Below are positions 32,492-44,008 of a DNA stretch of 64,000 nt, one piece after another (positions within the stretch are counted from its first letter, which is position 1; every line of letters begins with the position of its first letter). The position numbers and the translations under genes are program-made. A model generated the notes under the pieces. That model saw only the letters and a list, made by a program, of their open reading frames with translations. It was not told the DNA's origin and did no database searches. The DNA comes from Coffea arabica (Eukaryota > Streptophyta > Magnoliopsida > Gentianales > Rubiaceae). The stretch lies in assembly GCF_036785885.1 (NCBI RefSeq), contig NC_092329.1, forward strand, positions 2,108,001 to 2,172,000, in the 5' to 3' direction.

Positions 32492-33223
32492 ATGACACGC
32501 CTGAATTTTCTTGCTCTTAGAGACTTGCACGATTCGGCTAATGACTCGCTTCACTCGCGAATCACCAAAAGGGCAATTGCTGGGCATAAACAAGAGAGAT
32601 GGGTTCACGAGGTTTCAGAAGCGTCCCTGAGAATGTTGGAAACTTGCGGCAACACCAGGGATGTTCTCTCGTTCGCCAAAGACCATCTGCATGACCTTCA
32701 ATCGGCTTTCCGAAGACGAGTAAGCATCGCCGACAGCAGTGCAGCTGGAGCAGCAAACAAATTCTCCGGCTACAGTCTCGAAAGAAAGAAATTGAAGAAA
32801 GCCATGCTAAGGCGGCTGCACTCGTTGAAGGAGATGAAGAACAAATGCATCCACTCATCGTCATCATCATCATCAGATGTCTCGTCATCCTTGAACCATA
32901 ACCTTGTTGCTGTGGTCAATGTGCTGAGACAAGTGAGAATGGCCACCATGGCCATCGTGGAGTCCCTAATGTCACTCATGTCCATGCCTAATGCGAAGCG
33001 GCACAGTAAATCGAATAGAGGGTTTTTCGAGGCCAGGCTAAGTCGTGTGGACAGCCTAAGTTCGTGGTGGGAAAATTGTGACACGAGCATGCTGCAAGAA
33101 GCTAGTAAAAGAATGCAGGCGGTGGAGATGGCCATTGATGATCTTGAAGAAGAGTTGGACTGCATTTTCAAGCGTTTGATTCAGACTAGAGTATCGCTTC
33201 TTAACATACTCACCGCCCACTAG
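32492..33223 (+). CDS. DUF241 protein, N-terminally truncated
   Basis: Single-exon frame of 243 codons belonging to the same DUF241 superfamily as 7528-8484 but to a different subgroup. Recognisable parts are ALRDLHDSANDSLHSRITKRA, which aligns to the usual L-x-DLYE-x-VDD-x-L segment, then RWVHEVSEASLRMLETCGNTRDVLSFAKDHLHDLQSAFRR-like helices and the ending FKRLIQTRVSLLNILTAH. What is missing is the first 60-80 residues, including the YHVRSxSLPxRSHP signature that opens family members. I found no trace of it upstream in any frame, and the starting ATG leads straight into domain sequence. Either a 5' deletion left a truncated gene or pseudogene, or this is a genuinely short paralogue. A (TCA)n run near 32856-32875 encodes a Ser stretch. 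Confidence 0.75.
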   Translation: MTRLNFLALRDLHDSANDSLHSRITKRAIAGHKQERWVHEVSEASLRMLETCGNTRDVLSFAKDHLHDLQSAFRRRVSIADSSAAGAANKFSGYSLERKKLKKAMLRRLHSLKEMKNKCIHSSSSSSSDVSSSLNHNLVAVVNVLRQVRMATMAIVESLMSLMSMPNAKRHSKSNRGFFEARLSRVDSLSSWWENCDTSMLQEASKRMQAVEMAIDDLEEELDCIFKRLIQTRVSLLNILTAH

Positions 33224-34711
33224 CATACAGCTTGCCCAGTTGCAAGTTGCGACTCGCGGCTGGCCACTTCCGGCAACCTACTCTTCAGCCGGAAGAAGCT
33301 TTCAACATTGATTACTTTATTCTTTATAATTAAATATTATACCCATATATTGCAGCACTTCTTTGATGATAACTTCGGCGTCATGAATTTGTCTTGCTTT
33401 CATTCGCATTAATCTCCATGCCGGACAAGAGGTACGTTTGGAAGTCTATTACAATTGGCCTCCGTATATAGCAAGGTCAATATCTTCCGTGTAAGCTGGA
33501 GCATTTTGCTGCTAAATTTATCAAATTGGCTTATGAACATTTCGTTTGCAGACGATTGGGTTTCTCCACAACTAAAAACCTCTGGTTGATGATTTCCTAT
33601 TAGCCGCAAACTTAAAGATTTTAGACATCGAATTTTGTCTAGCTTGAATTGTCCAATGATTGAAGAATAAGGAGCAAGCTCTTAAGACCAATTAGATTGC
33701 GCTTTAGCAGTAATTCTTTTCTCAGATTGCCGCCCAAGTAGTTCCTTGTTTTGACTTCCGAGTAGACTTGCATTATTATTGTCCTTTTATGATTGTTATT
33801 CAATTTTGTAATTTCACCGAACAAGACTTTTGCCAAGCTCAATCAAATCTAATCTCTAATCACTTTGATAAGTCGATTCAGACAACAGAGCGTCTTTGAT
33901 GGTAGTACCAGCTATCCTTACTTTGGCTCTATCACAAAGAAAAAAAGAAAACCATCAAACAAAAAAAAAAAAAATTGAGAGTTCGAACCCTACCTGCAAT
34001 GAAAAAATTCAAAAGAGATGACAGAGAATCCTTTTTGGACTAAATCAGATCTGCATTTAGAATAGGATGGGCTAGATTATAAGAATGTTATCGTTGCAGC
34101 CAAGAAAAAAAAAAAAAAAAAGGGAACAAAGTCAGATGCTTACAAATTTGTATTTAGTACAACGTTTAATGAGCTTCAACTGCTCTAGACCCAGAGTCAC
34201 GGATCAAAGTCAGATGCTTCAACTGAAAATACTTCAGTTACGAGGACACATAATTCCATTGCAGAATATTCCAAAGCTGCATTATTTCTTAAAGGAAAAC
34301 TATCTTAGGAAACAGGATATGGAAACCAGTGCATTACATCATCAAGTTCAGAATGTTTTTCCTTTCAAACATTTAACCCGATAGGCAACTGCATGAGAAA
34401 TCCCCCCAAAAGACCTTCACAGCACGAGCACATCAGAAAGTTCTCACTTCTGCTTCTCCGCTTGTCAAAAAGACACCTACAAAAGATACACACTGCTAAC
34501 ACGTCGTAAAGATATACAGAGAGAGCACCAAACTTTCAGCAACTTTATCAACACTGCATACACCCAAAGATTGTACATAATATCTTCAACTTCTCTAGAA
34601 TGAGACAAAGTCCAGATTTTAACTGATGCAAGACACTGAAAAATAATTCAAATGCCTCTCCATTTTGTGTGATAAAACATACCAAGCGTACTGCAAAATG
34701 GGTTACCTTAG
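33224..34711. other. Intergenic with a SINE relic; NDUFB2 3' side
   Basis: Mostly unstructured AT-rich sequence. A 5'-truncated SINE copy is at 33962-34115. The portion nearest 34711 should include the 3' UTR of the minus-strand NDUFB2 gene. No other gene seen. Confidence 0.45.
33962..34115 (+). mobile_element. 5'-truncated SINE, same family as 30548-30785
   Basis: It starts with AGTTCGAACCCTACCTGC and AATGAAAAAATTCA, matching the B-box region and following A-rich bridge of the SINE at 30548. Later words ATTTAGAAT and TAGATTATA match its 3' half, ending in poly-A at 34106-34121. The tRNA-like 5' head is absent. Confidence 0.6.
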
Positions 34712-37503
34712 CTAATGTTCATGCCCATGATCATGTGAGTGATCGCCATGACCTTCCCAAGGATGCCTCCAGCCCTTTAATGCGTACCAAGTAAATCAAC
34801 AGGGAGTGTAATTAACAGGCACAGTTATCATGGAAGATTTAGAAGGAAAAGAGCATTTAAAAGCTTACCAACACTACAGGACCATCCTGTTTGGCCCTGT
34901 ATAGAATCCAAAACCTGATATATGCAACCAACAAGAAATCCAAGTCAGCTTCAAAATTGCAGTAACATGGGCAATTGAAGTGTTAACTTGATTGTGATAC
35001 TATATAGTTTAAATTCTTACAATTATATCAACTGCTACCTTATGAAAGAATTATTATAATTACTATGCCTCAGAAGCTAAAGAATGTTTTATTTGGCACT
35101 GTAAGCCTTCTTATGCAGTAATATATATATATTTATAGACACAGAGAGAGAGAGAGAGAGAGAGAGAGCGGGGGGGGGGGGGGGCAGGGGATAAAGAGAA
35201 GAAGAGAGGCAGAGAGAGCAAACAAGTATTTTATGAGTCAACATAGCATTTGTGAAAACAAAAACAGGATAGCAGCATGACAAAAACTTGTGCTTCTGAA
35301 AATGATATACACTTGGGCTCTTGAGAAATTGGACAAGTAGATTTTATACTACAGTGCACCAAAACAATCTGCTACAAGTTCAGATATGAAACTCAAATAT
35401 GTTCCATATACTTGAGAAACAGCACTAATTTATGCATTTACAATTCTAAAGGGTTAACTTCTCTTCATGACCAGTGCTTAAAATTGTGGCACACACACAA
35501 TCGGATCAAATTTCATAATTAAAAAATATATATATGTGTGTGTGTGTATGTGAACATGACAATGATAGTCTGATGAGGCTAAGATCCAAAGTGAGAAGGA
35601 TGATGATTCTGAGCAAATTCATATTTCAAGGTTATGTAAACAAAATTTTGTTGTCATATAGACAAGATAAAGTAACTACTTCCAGCATCCCTGTGAGGCT
35701 GTACTTATCTGCTAGTCTGCATGTTGTAACATGATCCAAGTCCTAATTTTTCTACATATCTGACCTATCTGAACCCAAAATACAACCTTTCATCAACTAA
35801 ATGAGATAAAAATGAAGTTCTCCTATTATCACCAGTTATCTCAACGTGTATCTGAGACAGAGTTGAATTTATGTACAAGAATATTTAACCACAGAAACAT
35901 TTGTTCACCTGAACCTTGGATATATTCTTCAAATACAGTGAGATGAAACTATCAAATATCATATTACTTCAGGGAATCTACTTTACCAAGAAATGATGAC
36001 TTAGCACCAAGGGAACCCATATGACTGAAGTCAAGTTGCAAGCCAGTATTGTACAACAAAAATAAAGGTAGACGTTACACTTTCGTCGCAAGTTGCAAGC
36101 CAGTATTATACAACAAAAATAGTTATAAGGTAGAAGTTAAGCTTTTACGCCAACCATTGTTATTCAGTCACAAACACTATAACTTTGCACCTAAAATATC
36201 AAACTATGGAACCAAAAAAGCAGGATACATAATATCTTTAACTTGGTTCAGAAATGAAAACTAAAAAGAAGAAACCATCAACAATGTAACTACAACGTCA
36301 GAGGTAACAGATGCAATATAACTAGAGCAACAACATACTTGTGAGTAACAAAAATTGGGAATTTCTCAAAAACCGATTTTTGTTACAGAAAACATGAAAA
36401 CACAATGGACGCCATGGATAGTATAACACATAATTTAAAGAAAGAGAGGAACTGAATGTAACAACTCTTAAATCACAAGACCAAAGCCTTTGCATCTTCT
36501 ATTGTTGTAATATGTATATCTCCTCTAGATGCATCCCATCAATGACCTAGCAATCGGACTTGACCACCTACCACTACTAAAAATAGCAAGGAATTATTTT
36601 GTTTCATCATATATAACCAGCCCTGATATTGTAAATCCACAAGAAGCCAGCATCACAAGAAAACAGAAAGCAATTCAAGCATGCGATTTTTATTTAGCAT
36701 GCCAAGTGTCACCCATTTGTTATTCCTCCCACCAAACACGTATATTATTTTGCAAAAATGTCAAAATCAAACTAAGACTACCGCAAGGACAAAAGCCAAA
36801 CTTGACAAGAATGTACAAGAAAGAAATCTTAAAAAGGAATCGATCAATCCCTCAAAATTGAGAATTAAGACAACGAAGAAAAAAAACATTTTAGTCTTTA
36901 ATCTGAAGTCAACAGTAGCATCATCTTGATACCAGTTCTTGCTCGCAAGCAAAAGAAAAAGGGAGGGGGGTGGGGGTGGGGGTGTGAAGGATGCCTCCTT
37001 TAGTGCATCCACGTATCAACAATGGCATGTGAAAATTTTCTTATTTCTTCTAATTACGTGCGGCCCCTGGGGCATCTACTGAGGTATTCATTTTTTGAGA
37101 CTATAGCTTAATTTGTACGGCTCTAACCTACATAATTAAGAAATTACAAAGGAAAGAGAGGTTCCAGATCCTCAAAAGAATGCAATGAAGACGAAAAGGC
37201 TTAAACTTTAATTACCCAACCAACAAAACAGTCACATCCAGAAGTAACAATTAGCCTAATTAAAGTGACTCAAAAGGAAAACAAAAAAAAAAAAAATCCA
37301 CACTCATCTAGTTACGATTACAGCAGCTAAAAGAAGAAAAGTGATTTCATCGGCTTATGTTTACCAAAAGAATGGTGCTGAGATAGGAAATTTTACCACA
37401 TAAGGGCGCACATGCCCTTTCCGGTGACCGCGTGCCACCGCTTGGGATGGTGCACAGTGATGCCTTTGAAAGTAGTGCCGTGTCCATGTCCTCCTCCGGC
37501 CAT
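34712..37503 (-). CDS. NDUFB2: Mitochondrial complex I subunit NDUFB2
   Basis: Accessory subunit of the membrane arm of NADH:ubiquinone oxidoreductase in the mitochondrial inner membrane. Three short exons join in frame to 71 residues: 37503-37397 (MAGGGHGHGTTFKG, HHPKRWHAVTGKG), 34914-34869 (FWILYRAKQDGPVVL) and 34774-34712 (GWRHPWEGHGDHSHDHGHEH). One hydrophobic segment (about residues 31-44) is the single membrane span. The His-rich tail after GWRHPWEGHGDH is the plant family signature, and Arabidopsis At1g76200 is of similar length (69). The first intron is about 2.5 kb, more than ten times the coding length, and contains only simple repeats: (GA)n plus poly-G at 35142-35184, (AT/GT)n at 35526-35549, and a T/G-rich tract at 36960-36982. 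Start 37503 is the only ATG in frame with the conserved N terminus. Confidence 0.93.
35142..35184. repeat. (GA)n followed by poly-G in NDUFB2 intron 1
   Basis: About 13 GA units run into a poly-G stretch of about 16 bases. Such poly-G tracts are error-prone in sequencing, so the length is uncertain. Confidence 0.9.
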
Positions 37504-37908
37504 TCCGACGACGTTTCGATTGTGCGATTGAAGTCCCAGAGACGAGATGATGGAGTGATTCACTCTTTCAGGAATGAAAGTGGGAACGAAAACGAAATGA
37601 AACCCATCGAACTACCCGGAATCTGATCTCAGAAGCTTAGGAGGCTTCCCCGTACTGTTGGGCCTCCCCTCACCTGAAAATTTACGATTGGGCCGATAGA
37701 ATTGGATTAGGCTTTTGACAATACCCTTTAGGGCTTTGAGAAGACTGGACGTATTTTGGATCAGAGTTCCGGAAGCAGGCCGCGGGGAAAATTTATACGC
37801 TAGTAAAAGAGGCACGCTCCAGGCACTGTGCAGTCCGTTGAACAGACAAAAAAAAAATTGTGATAGACTAAAAAAACAAATGAAGAATAGTTAAGAAATA
37901 TATGCGCC

Positions 37909-38121
37909 ATTTGACAAATGAATTTTTTGGGTGTTTATTTAAAACTTTACTGTAACTTATCGTAGAAGATGTAGAAAATGTTTTTGAAGTATATAAATTT
38001 TTTGATAATTTGAAATGTATAGTTTAAAAATTTTGAGAAACTTTTTAAGGTTAGTGGAGTTAAAGTTGTTGAAAAACTTGTAGCAAATAAATTTGGCAAA
38101 AAACTTGTTTGCCAAACAGGT
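37909..38121. mobile_element. hAT-like MITE, about 210 bp
   Basis: The right end, read inversely, is GGACCTGTTTGGCAAACAAG followed by TTTTTTGCC. The left end GCCATTTGACAAATGAATTTTTTGG is an imperfect inverse match. The words CTGTTTGGCAAAC and AAACTTTACTGTA recur in the larger element 38866-39820, suggesting one family. No exact target-site duplication. Confidence 0.55.
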
Positions 38122-38865
38122 CCATACACATGTACAATAGTCAAATCAAAAGGGAAAATATATAAAATAATGAATATGAATGACTTACAAATGAATCCTT
38201 TGGAAAAGGAAAAAGATTAATTACTTACAATAGTGGAGGATTAACATGGGAAGGGTGTAGTGATAATTACGTAGAAGTGATAAGTTTTATAGATAAGATG
38301 ATAGTAAATATTGGAAGGATATTATTTGACACGTTAGATATTAAAAAAAAGGATAGAACAGAAAAGAAAAATACTAAGGAGAAGAAACGGTAAAAAAGTC
38401 TCTAGCAGTAAAGTAGTTACCCCAAAATAGGCTTCTTTTTTTTTTTTTTCTAGGTAGGAAAGAATGAAAAATAATACTTTATCCATCAAACTTTGCTCAA
38501 AATTCGCATAGTCAACACAAAATGTATGCGTCAACTAATACGGAGGGCTTAAATTTACACCCCTTTGTCTTAAATCCACACGAAGGGCTGGTGAATAACA
38601 AATCATGTCTTTATGCATGCGTTGCAGAAACAGCATCACCATTTTGGCTGGTGAACTCCCACGTACATTTTACATGTCTTCTGTCTCCCGGTGTCTGGCT
38701 TTGAAAATTTTGCGCATCCGTACATACGCAAAGACTGCTCAAACCAACCCCTTATGTTTATTCTGAAAAAGTTTTCTGAATAATCTTCAATTTAAATAGA
38801 ATAATTATTTATAGTATTTTTTTTTCCTCCATTCGTTGGCTCCTCCAGCACCCACCGTATTATTT

Positions 38866-39820
38866 GCCTGTTTGACACCGAGTTTTTTGGCCAAGTTTTT
38901 AGCTATTAATTTTTTAACAACTTTAACTACAGGAACCCAAAAAAACTTATCAAATTTTTAACCTACCCACTTCAAAATATCTAATAAACAAAAAACTTCC
39001 TCTTTTCTTTTTCTTTCTCCCCCACCTCTATCCACCACACCTTCATCGCCGGCCACCCCTCCACCGTCGGCCACCACCACCTCCGCCGCTGTTTCCGGCG
39101 CCGGCCTACCCCTTTTTTTTTTCCCTTCTCTCTCTCTTCCTCCCCCTCTCCTTCCCTCCCCTCCCCTCCCTGGCTACCCTCCCAATTCCTTAGCTGCGAT
39201 CTGGTCGAACGACCGGATTGGGCAAAAGAGGAGGGGAGTAGGAAAGGGGAGGAGAATGGGAGAGGGAGATGGAGAAGAGGGGGAGAGGAAAAGCAAAAAA
39301 AAAAATTGTAGGTGCCATGGCTGCTGGTTCTCTGTTTTGGGAGGGAGAGGGGGATGGTGAAGGGGAGTAGAGGGGGAGAGGGGAGCAGAGAGGGAGAAGA
39401 GGGGAAGAGAAAAAGAAAAAAAAATTTGAGGAGAGGGGCTGCTGGTTCGTCTGGTACCGCGAGGGAAGAGGAAGGGGGAAGGAAGGAAAAAGAAGAAGAT
39501 GAAAGAAAAGAAAAAGGAAAGAAAGAAAGAAAAAGAAAAAGAAAGAGAAAAAGAAAGAAAAAAAAAATGGTAGGGCCATGGCTGCTGGGAACAGGAAATG
39601 CAGAGGTAACGGGGAAGGGAAGGGGGAGGGAGAAGGAAGAAGAAGAAGAAGAGAGAAAAGAAAAGAAAAAGAAAGAGAAAGAGAAAGAGAAAAAAAAAAA
39701 AAGGAAAAAAAAATTTTCACCTTACAAAAACTTCAATAAAATTTTTTGAAAAACTTCTACAATGCACTACAGTAAAGTTTTAGACAAACTCCAAAAAAAA
39801 CTCAGGTTCCAAACAGGTCC
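38866..39820. mobile_element. hAT-like element with GA-rich tandem interior
   Basis: The left end GCCTGTTTGACACCGAGTTT and the inverted right end GGACCTGTTTGGAACCTGAG are imperfect terminal repeats. The 8-bp flanks TATTATTT and TATATTTT are only partly alike. The interior is a pyrimidine-rich tract (39098-39185) followed by about 500 bp of almost pure purine (39225-39710). The purine block contains three copies of a unit of about 120-145 bp marked by GGCTGCTGG (39319, 39439 and 39580). Open frames across it (F/L/P/S-rich one way, K/E/R-rich the other) are composition artefacts. No transposase. Confidence 0.6.
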
Positions 39821-40336
39821 TATATTTTATCAGTAAAAAAGTACGTTTAAACTTGACCAAGTCGTATCAGACCCATTATGACTTGATCCGACGCTGCGAA
39901 TACAACCTCAACTGGATCCTTTGTCCCTTAAACGTTAACAAACTGAGTGTACAAAGTCTTTGGACCCAGGATTATTATTATTTGAACAAACTTTTTAGAA
40001 TAATAATGATCTATCTAAACAATCAAAAAAGGAAAAGAAAAAAACAAAAAGTTATTGTTAAAATAATGGTCTATCTAAACAACCCCGATAACTTTTTTGC
40101 GTAAACTGCTAAATCAATTCTGAAGCAGCCGCTGAGTAAATTTTTTTTTTTTTACGCGACTACTTTAAACAAATCAAAGAGATGCCTAATCATGGACTCA
40201 ATTCCCACTTTCCACTTACAAGCTCTCTCTATGATTAGTATCACCACTTGCTCCTAGCGATTTGCAACCACCTCAGGCGGACTTGGGAGAGAGGGAACAG
40301 AGAAAGAAATCAACCCCCTCCAAAAAAAAAAGAGCA

Positions 40337-43300
40337 ATGGTGGTGGTGCGATCGGCAGATCCTGGGCTGATGGTTGACCCAAGAAGTGGCTTCTGCAAAG
40401 CTAACTCCACCTTCTACAGCAAGCGCAAACCCATCCCGTTTCCTGCTAACCATGCTCTGGACTTGACCACGTTCATTTCTTCGCGTCCCCATCACGGCAA
40501 GGTTGCCTTCATCGACGCAACCACCGGCGGCCAACTCACCTTCCCCGACTTCTGGAAAGCAGTGGAATCCGTCTCCACGTGTCTTTCGGAAATGGGCATC
40601 CGCAAAGGCCACGTAGTCCTCCTCCTCTCCCCCAACTCCATTTTCTTCCCCGTCGTCAGCCTCTCTGTCATTTCTCTGGGAGCCGTCATCACTACCACCA
40701 ACCCCCTCAACACCGCCCGCGAAATCGCCAAACATATCTCCGACACCAAGCCTGCTCTCGCATTCACAGTCCCCCAACTCTTGCCCAAACTCGCGGACGC
40801 TTCTAACGACAACCACCTCAAAGTTGTCCTCGTGGGAGAAAGAGAAACCCCATGCGAGAACAGCCTCAGTACTAGTAGCTGTACTGTTATTGGAAGCTTG
40901 GAGGAGATGATGAAAAGAGAAGCAAGTCAAGCCCGAGTCAAAGACCGGGTGACCCTAGACGACACTGCAACGCTCCTATACTCGTCCGGCACCACTGGAG
41001 TTAGTAAAGGCGTGGCTTCATCGCACAAGAATTTCATAGCTTTGATCGAAACTCTAGTTCGCCGTTTCGGAACGAATGCCCAGGAAGAAATTTACATCGC
41101 AACCGTTCCCATGTTTCACATCTACGGTTTAGCTGCATTTACCATGGGTCATTTAGCCATGGGCTCAACGGTGGTGGTCTTGTCGAAGTTCGATTTGGAG
41201 GAGATGCTATGGGCCGTGCAAAAATACAGAGCTACTTATTTGCCGCTGGTGCCGCCAATTTTGGTTGGAATCGTTAACAAAGCTGATGAAATTAAGAAGA
41301 CATATGACTTGAGTAGTTTGAGGACGGTGCTGTGTGGGGGCGCGCCCCTGAGCAAGGAGATGATCGAGGGGTTCGTGGACAAGTTTCCAAAGGTGGCCAT
41401 CATGCAAGGCTATGCTTTGACAGAGTCGACCGGAGGTGGAGCGTCCACGGACACCATGGAGGAGAGCCGGAGGTACGGGACTGCGGGGCTGCTCTCGCCC
41501 AGCGTTGAGGGGAGGATTGTGGACCCAGATAGCGAAAGGGCACTGCCGGTGAACCGAACCGGTGAGCTTTGGCTAAGAGGGCCCACCATTATGAAAGGTT
41601 AGCTCATCCTACTGCTTTACCATAAATTGATATAATATCCTGCCCAATGCCTGAATAAATTGGATAGGAATAGGGTTGGGTGGCTTCTAACCTCATCTGT
41701 TTTTCGGCCATTTCTAAATGGGATGATTTTAGAAACCTCCCCGAGGCTCCACGAAATATCACCTGGCTCCTCTTAGGTTTTCAAAATCTCACTTAGCACC
41801 CTTAAAATAATAGTGTGACCAGATGCCAATATCAAAGATGAAGAATTATCAATAATACTCTTATATTTAAATTTTCTAAACTTATTTTTCTTTCTCTAAA
41901 TTTGTTGCGTTTCTTTAACAATATATATATTTATAATTGAATTGAAAATGTCGATGAAATATAGGATTTAATCAATGAAATATTCAACTTATTTGGAGAA
42001 GAATAACTATAGGTTCTTTTTTTCCTTTTTTTTTTGTATTTCACAACTATATTTATCTATTGATTTATTTATTCCTATTCATGTAGAGCGCGAGAGAAAT
42101 GAAGTAGTTGAAGCTCTAGACTCTGTTGTTTTCAAATTCTGAAATTTTGTTTTTATAATAAAATTTTTATCTTTCATACACATAAAAAAGTTAGTCTATT
42201 TTGAGTAAATTCTCTGTATAATATTGAAGTTGAATTTCATCTATTGCTCAAATGCATGAGTTTTATATGCTAATTGCTTTCAACATTATAGAGGGTTTTA
42301 TTTGTATAAATGATTTAAAGAATAGTATTTGCGTTACTGTCTCTCTCTGCTATAGAAGTGATTATTAGCTGTAACATAAATTCTTATCAACTTTCATCCT
42401 CTTATTTTTAAGATGATTCCAATTTAGTACTTTTTTTTCTTGGTTTGTAAAATGTTTATTTTTTTTATAGCCTAAGGGTTCAAAGGACACCAAAATAGTC
42501 TCTCTCCTCAAACATGAATTTTATATTAGTTTTGGTTAGAAGGGCTGACAATATGTTTGGATAAGAGATTATTTGAAATATTATTTGGAATAATCACGGT
42601 AACACTTTTTATGATGTGATATATGTGAGATAAAAATGTATGTTGGAAATTGTATTTGTGATGCAAGCAAATAATTTAGAGTCACGTAATGACTATCTAA
42701 AGGGATATTTTCAAAATTTCAAGGGAGCTAAGTGATATTTCATGAGACCTTAGGGGAGATTTCTGAAATTATCCCTTTCTAAATATGTGAGGTTGTTAGC
42801 CAAGCTTTTCTTTTCCTTCAGAGTTCGTACTTTTTATTTTTCCGGATTGATCGTCACCTTAGCATTTTTGTTAGATTGGTTGTTTTCCGATTACAACATG
42901 GCCTCCGGTAAATTAAAACAATGACAGAATGGATTGATTCCGTTATTCATTTCATGAACTCTGTATAATCTTGGCCATAATTGGTGCGATATATTCGCTG
43001 GCAATACAAGAAGAAAGATCCACAAAATTTTCTTGTTCAATCGCATTACAAACAGTGATGTCAATTAACGTCCTTTTAAAGGATATGTTCGAACTTCTTC
43101 AACCTGATGATGATCATGAAGTCCAGCTCCGCTTATTCAGATCATAAATGTTGCATTTGCAGCGCAGGATTTAATTCCTAGTACTTACGATTTGTTAGGA
43201 TAAACCTAACGTACGCAGGTTATTTCAACAACGAAGAAGCAACGGCATCAACTCTATATTCAGATGGATGGTTAAGAACTGGAGATCTCTGCTACATAGA

Positions 43301-44008
43301 CGAGGATGGGTTTCTTTTCATTGTTGATAGGCTGAAGGAGCTGATCAAGTACAAAGGTTATCAGGTAATTGCGGCATTTGTTCAAGTTATCATGTAATCA
43401 ACTCTAGCTCGATGTCTTCTCCCTGAAAGGAAACAAATAAATTTTTTTTTTTTTGGCTTTTGGTTCTTTTTCTTCCCCCTCCCCATTGAATACATAATGA
43501 TGTTCTAGCTAGATGGATGCAATTCTTAAATAAATGAGTGCTTGAAATTTTGTAGGTAGCTCCAGCAGAACTGGAGGCCTTGTTACTCTGTCACCCAGAA
43601 GTAGCTGATGCTGCTGTAATTCCGTAAGTATTTCATTGCACCACTCTAGCTAGCTCCATCACACCTGAAACTTTCGCGTTTGATTGCCTGATCAGGTTTC
43701 CTGATGAGGAGGTTGGACAATTCCCCATGGCATATGTGGTGCGAAAAGCTGGAAGCACGATTTCTGGGGTTGCAGTAATGGATTTTATTGCGAAGCAGGT
43801 AACTCGATGCTCACTTGTCATGCAGTATCGCGCTAGGAATTGATTATGCTGATTGACTTAATGTCGTTTATCCTGGTTGTTTCCTCGTATGTAGGTGGCT
43901 CCATACAAGAGAATCCGGCGAGTGGCGTTTATAGCTTCCATTCCCAAGAATCCCTCTGGCAAGATTCTTAGGAAGGACCTGATACAACTTGCTACCTCCA
44001 AACTTTAA
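40337..44008 (+). CDS. Peroxisomal 4-coumarate-CoA ligase-like protein (OPCL1 / 4CLL5 type)
   Basis: Acyl-activating enzyme that forms an acyl-AMP and then an acyl-CoA. The closest remembered relatives are OPC-8:0-CoA ligase type 4CL-like proteins, which feed jasmonate beta-oxidation in peroxisomes, so that role is likely but unproven. Five exons join in frame to 563 residues: 40337-41597, 43219-43364, 43556-43623, 43696-43798 and 43895-44008. Motifs are the family N terminus [19 protein letters not shown], the AMP-binding box [11 protein letters not shown] (from residue 216), [37 protein letters not shown], the hinge [17 protein letters not shown] and the catalytic-lysine region [11 protein letters not shown]. 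The protein ends in SKL, a canonical peroxisomal targeting signal. The open frame extends 5' of 40337 without an ATG, so 40337 is the start. Intron 1 holds a Mutator-like MITE. A decayed copy follows downstream. Confidence 0.95.
41720..42775. mobile_element. Mutator-like MITE copy 2 in 4CL-like intron 1, 9-bp TSD
   Basis: Starts GGGATGATTTTAGAAACC and ends with the inverse GGTTTC-type sequence closing GAAATTATCCC, flanked by exact TTTCTAAAT at 41711-41719 and 42776-42784. Its ends match copy 1 at 6025-7104 (AACCTCCCC-GAGG words next to the terminus); length is 1056 bp. Noncoding. It lies wholly inside intron 1 and contains another MITE. Confidence 0.92.
42553..42706. mobile_element. Small MITE nested in the Mutator-like MITE
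   Basis: The segment beginning TGTTTGGATAAGAG and ending near GACTATCTAAA shares most of its sequence with 50108-50265. Examples are CACTTTTTATGATGTGATATATGTGAGATAAAAA here and the same string with three changes there, then GTGATGCAAGC versus ATGATGCAAGC. Terminal inverted repeats are TGTTTGGATA / TATCTAAA. Confidence 0.7.

Larger units (their letters stand above)
37504..40336. other. Intergenic, two hAT-like repeats, polypurine block
   Basis: The left part is the 5' flank of NDUFB2, the right part the 5' flank of the 4CL-like gene. Two elements are annotated separately (37909-38121 and 38866-39820). The remainder is AT-rich with no recognisable gene. Confidence 0.5.

Noticed and set aside
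32562-33171. Two minus-strand frames opposite the truncated DUF241 gene
   Set aside because: Shadows of the sense coding frame, with no recognisable domain.
39190-39749. Long open frames on both strands (176 and 145 codons)
   Set aside because: They lie in an almost pure GA/CT tract; both translations are low-complexity (F/L/P/S or K/E/R) and follow from base composition.
40310-40930. 206-codon minus-strand frame opposite the 4CL-like gene
   Set aside because: It is the antisense shadow of a strongly supported GC-rich exon.
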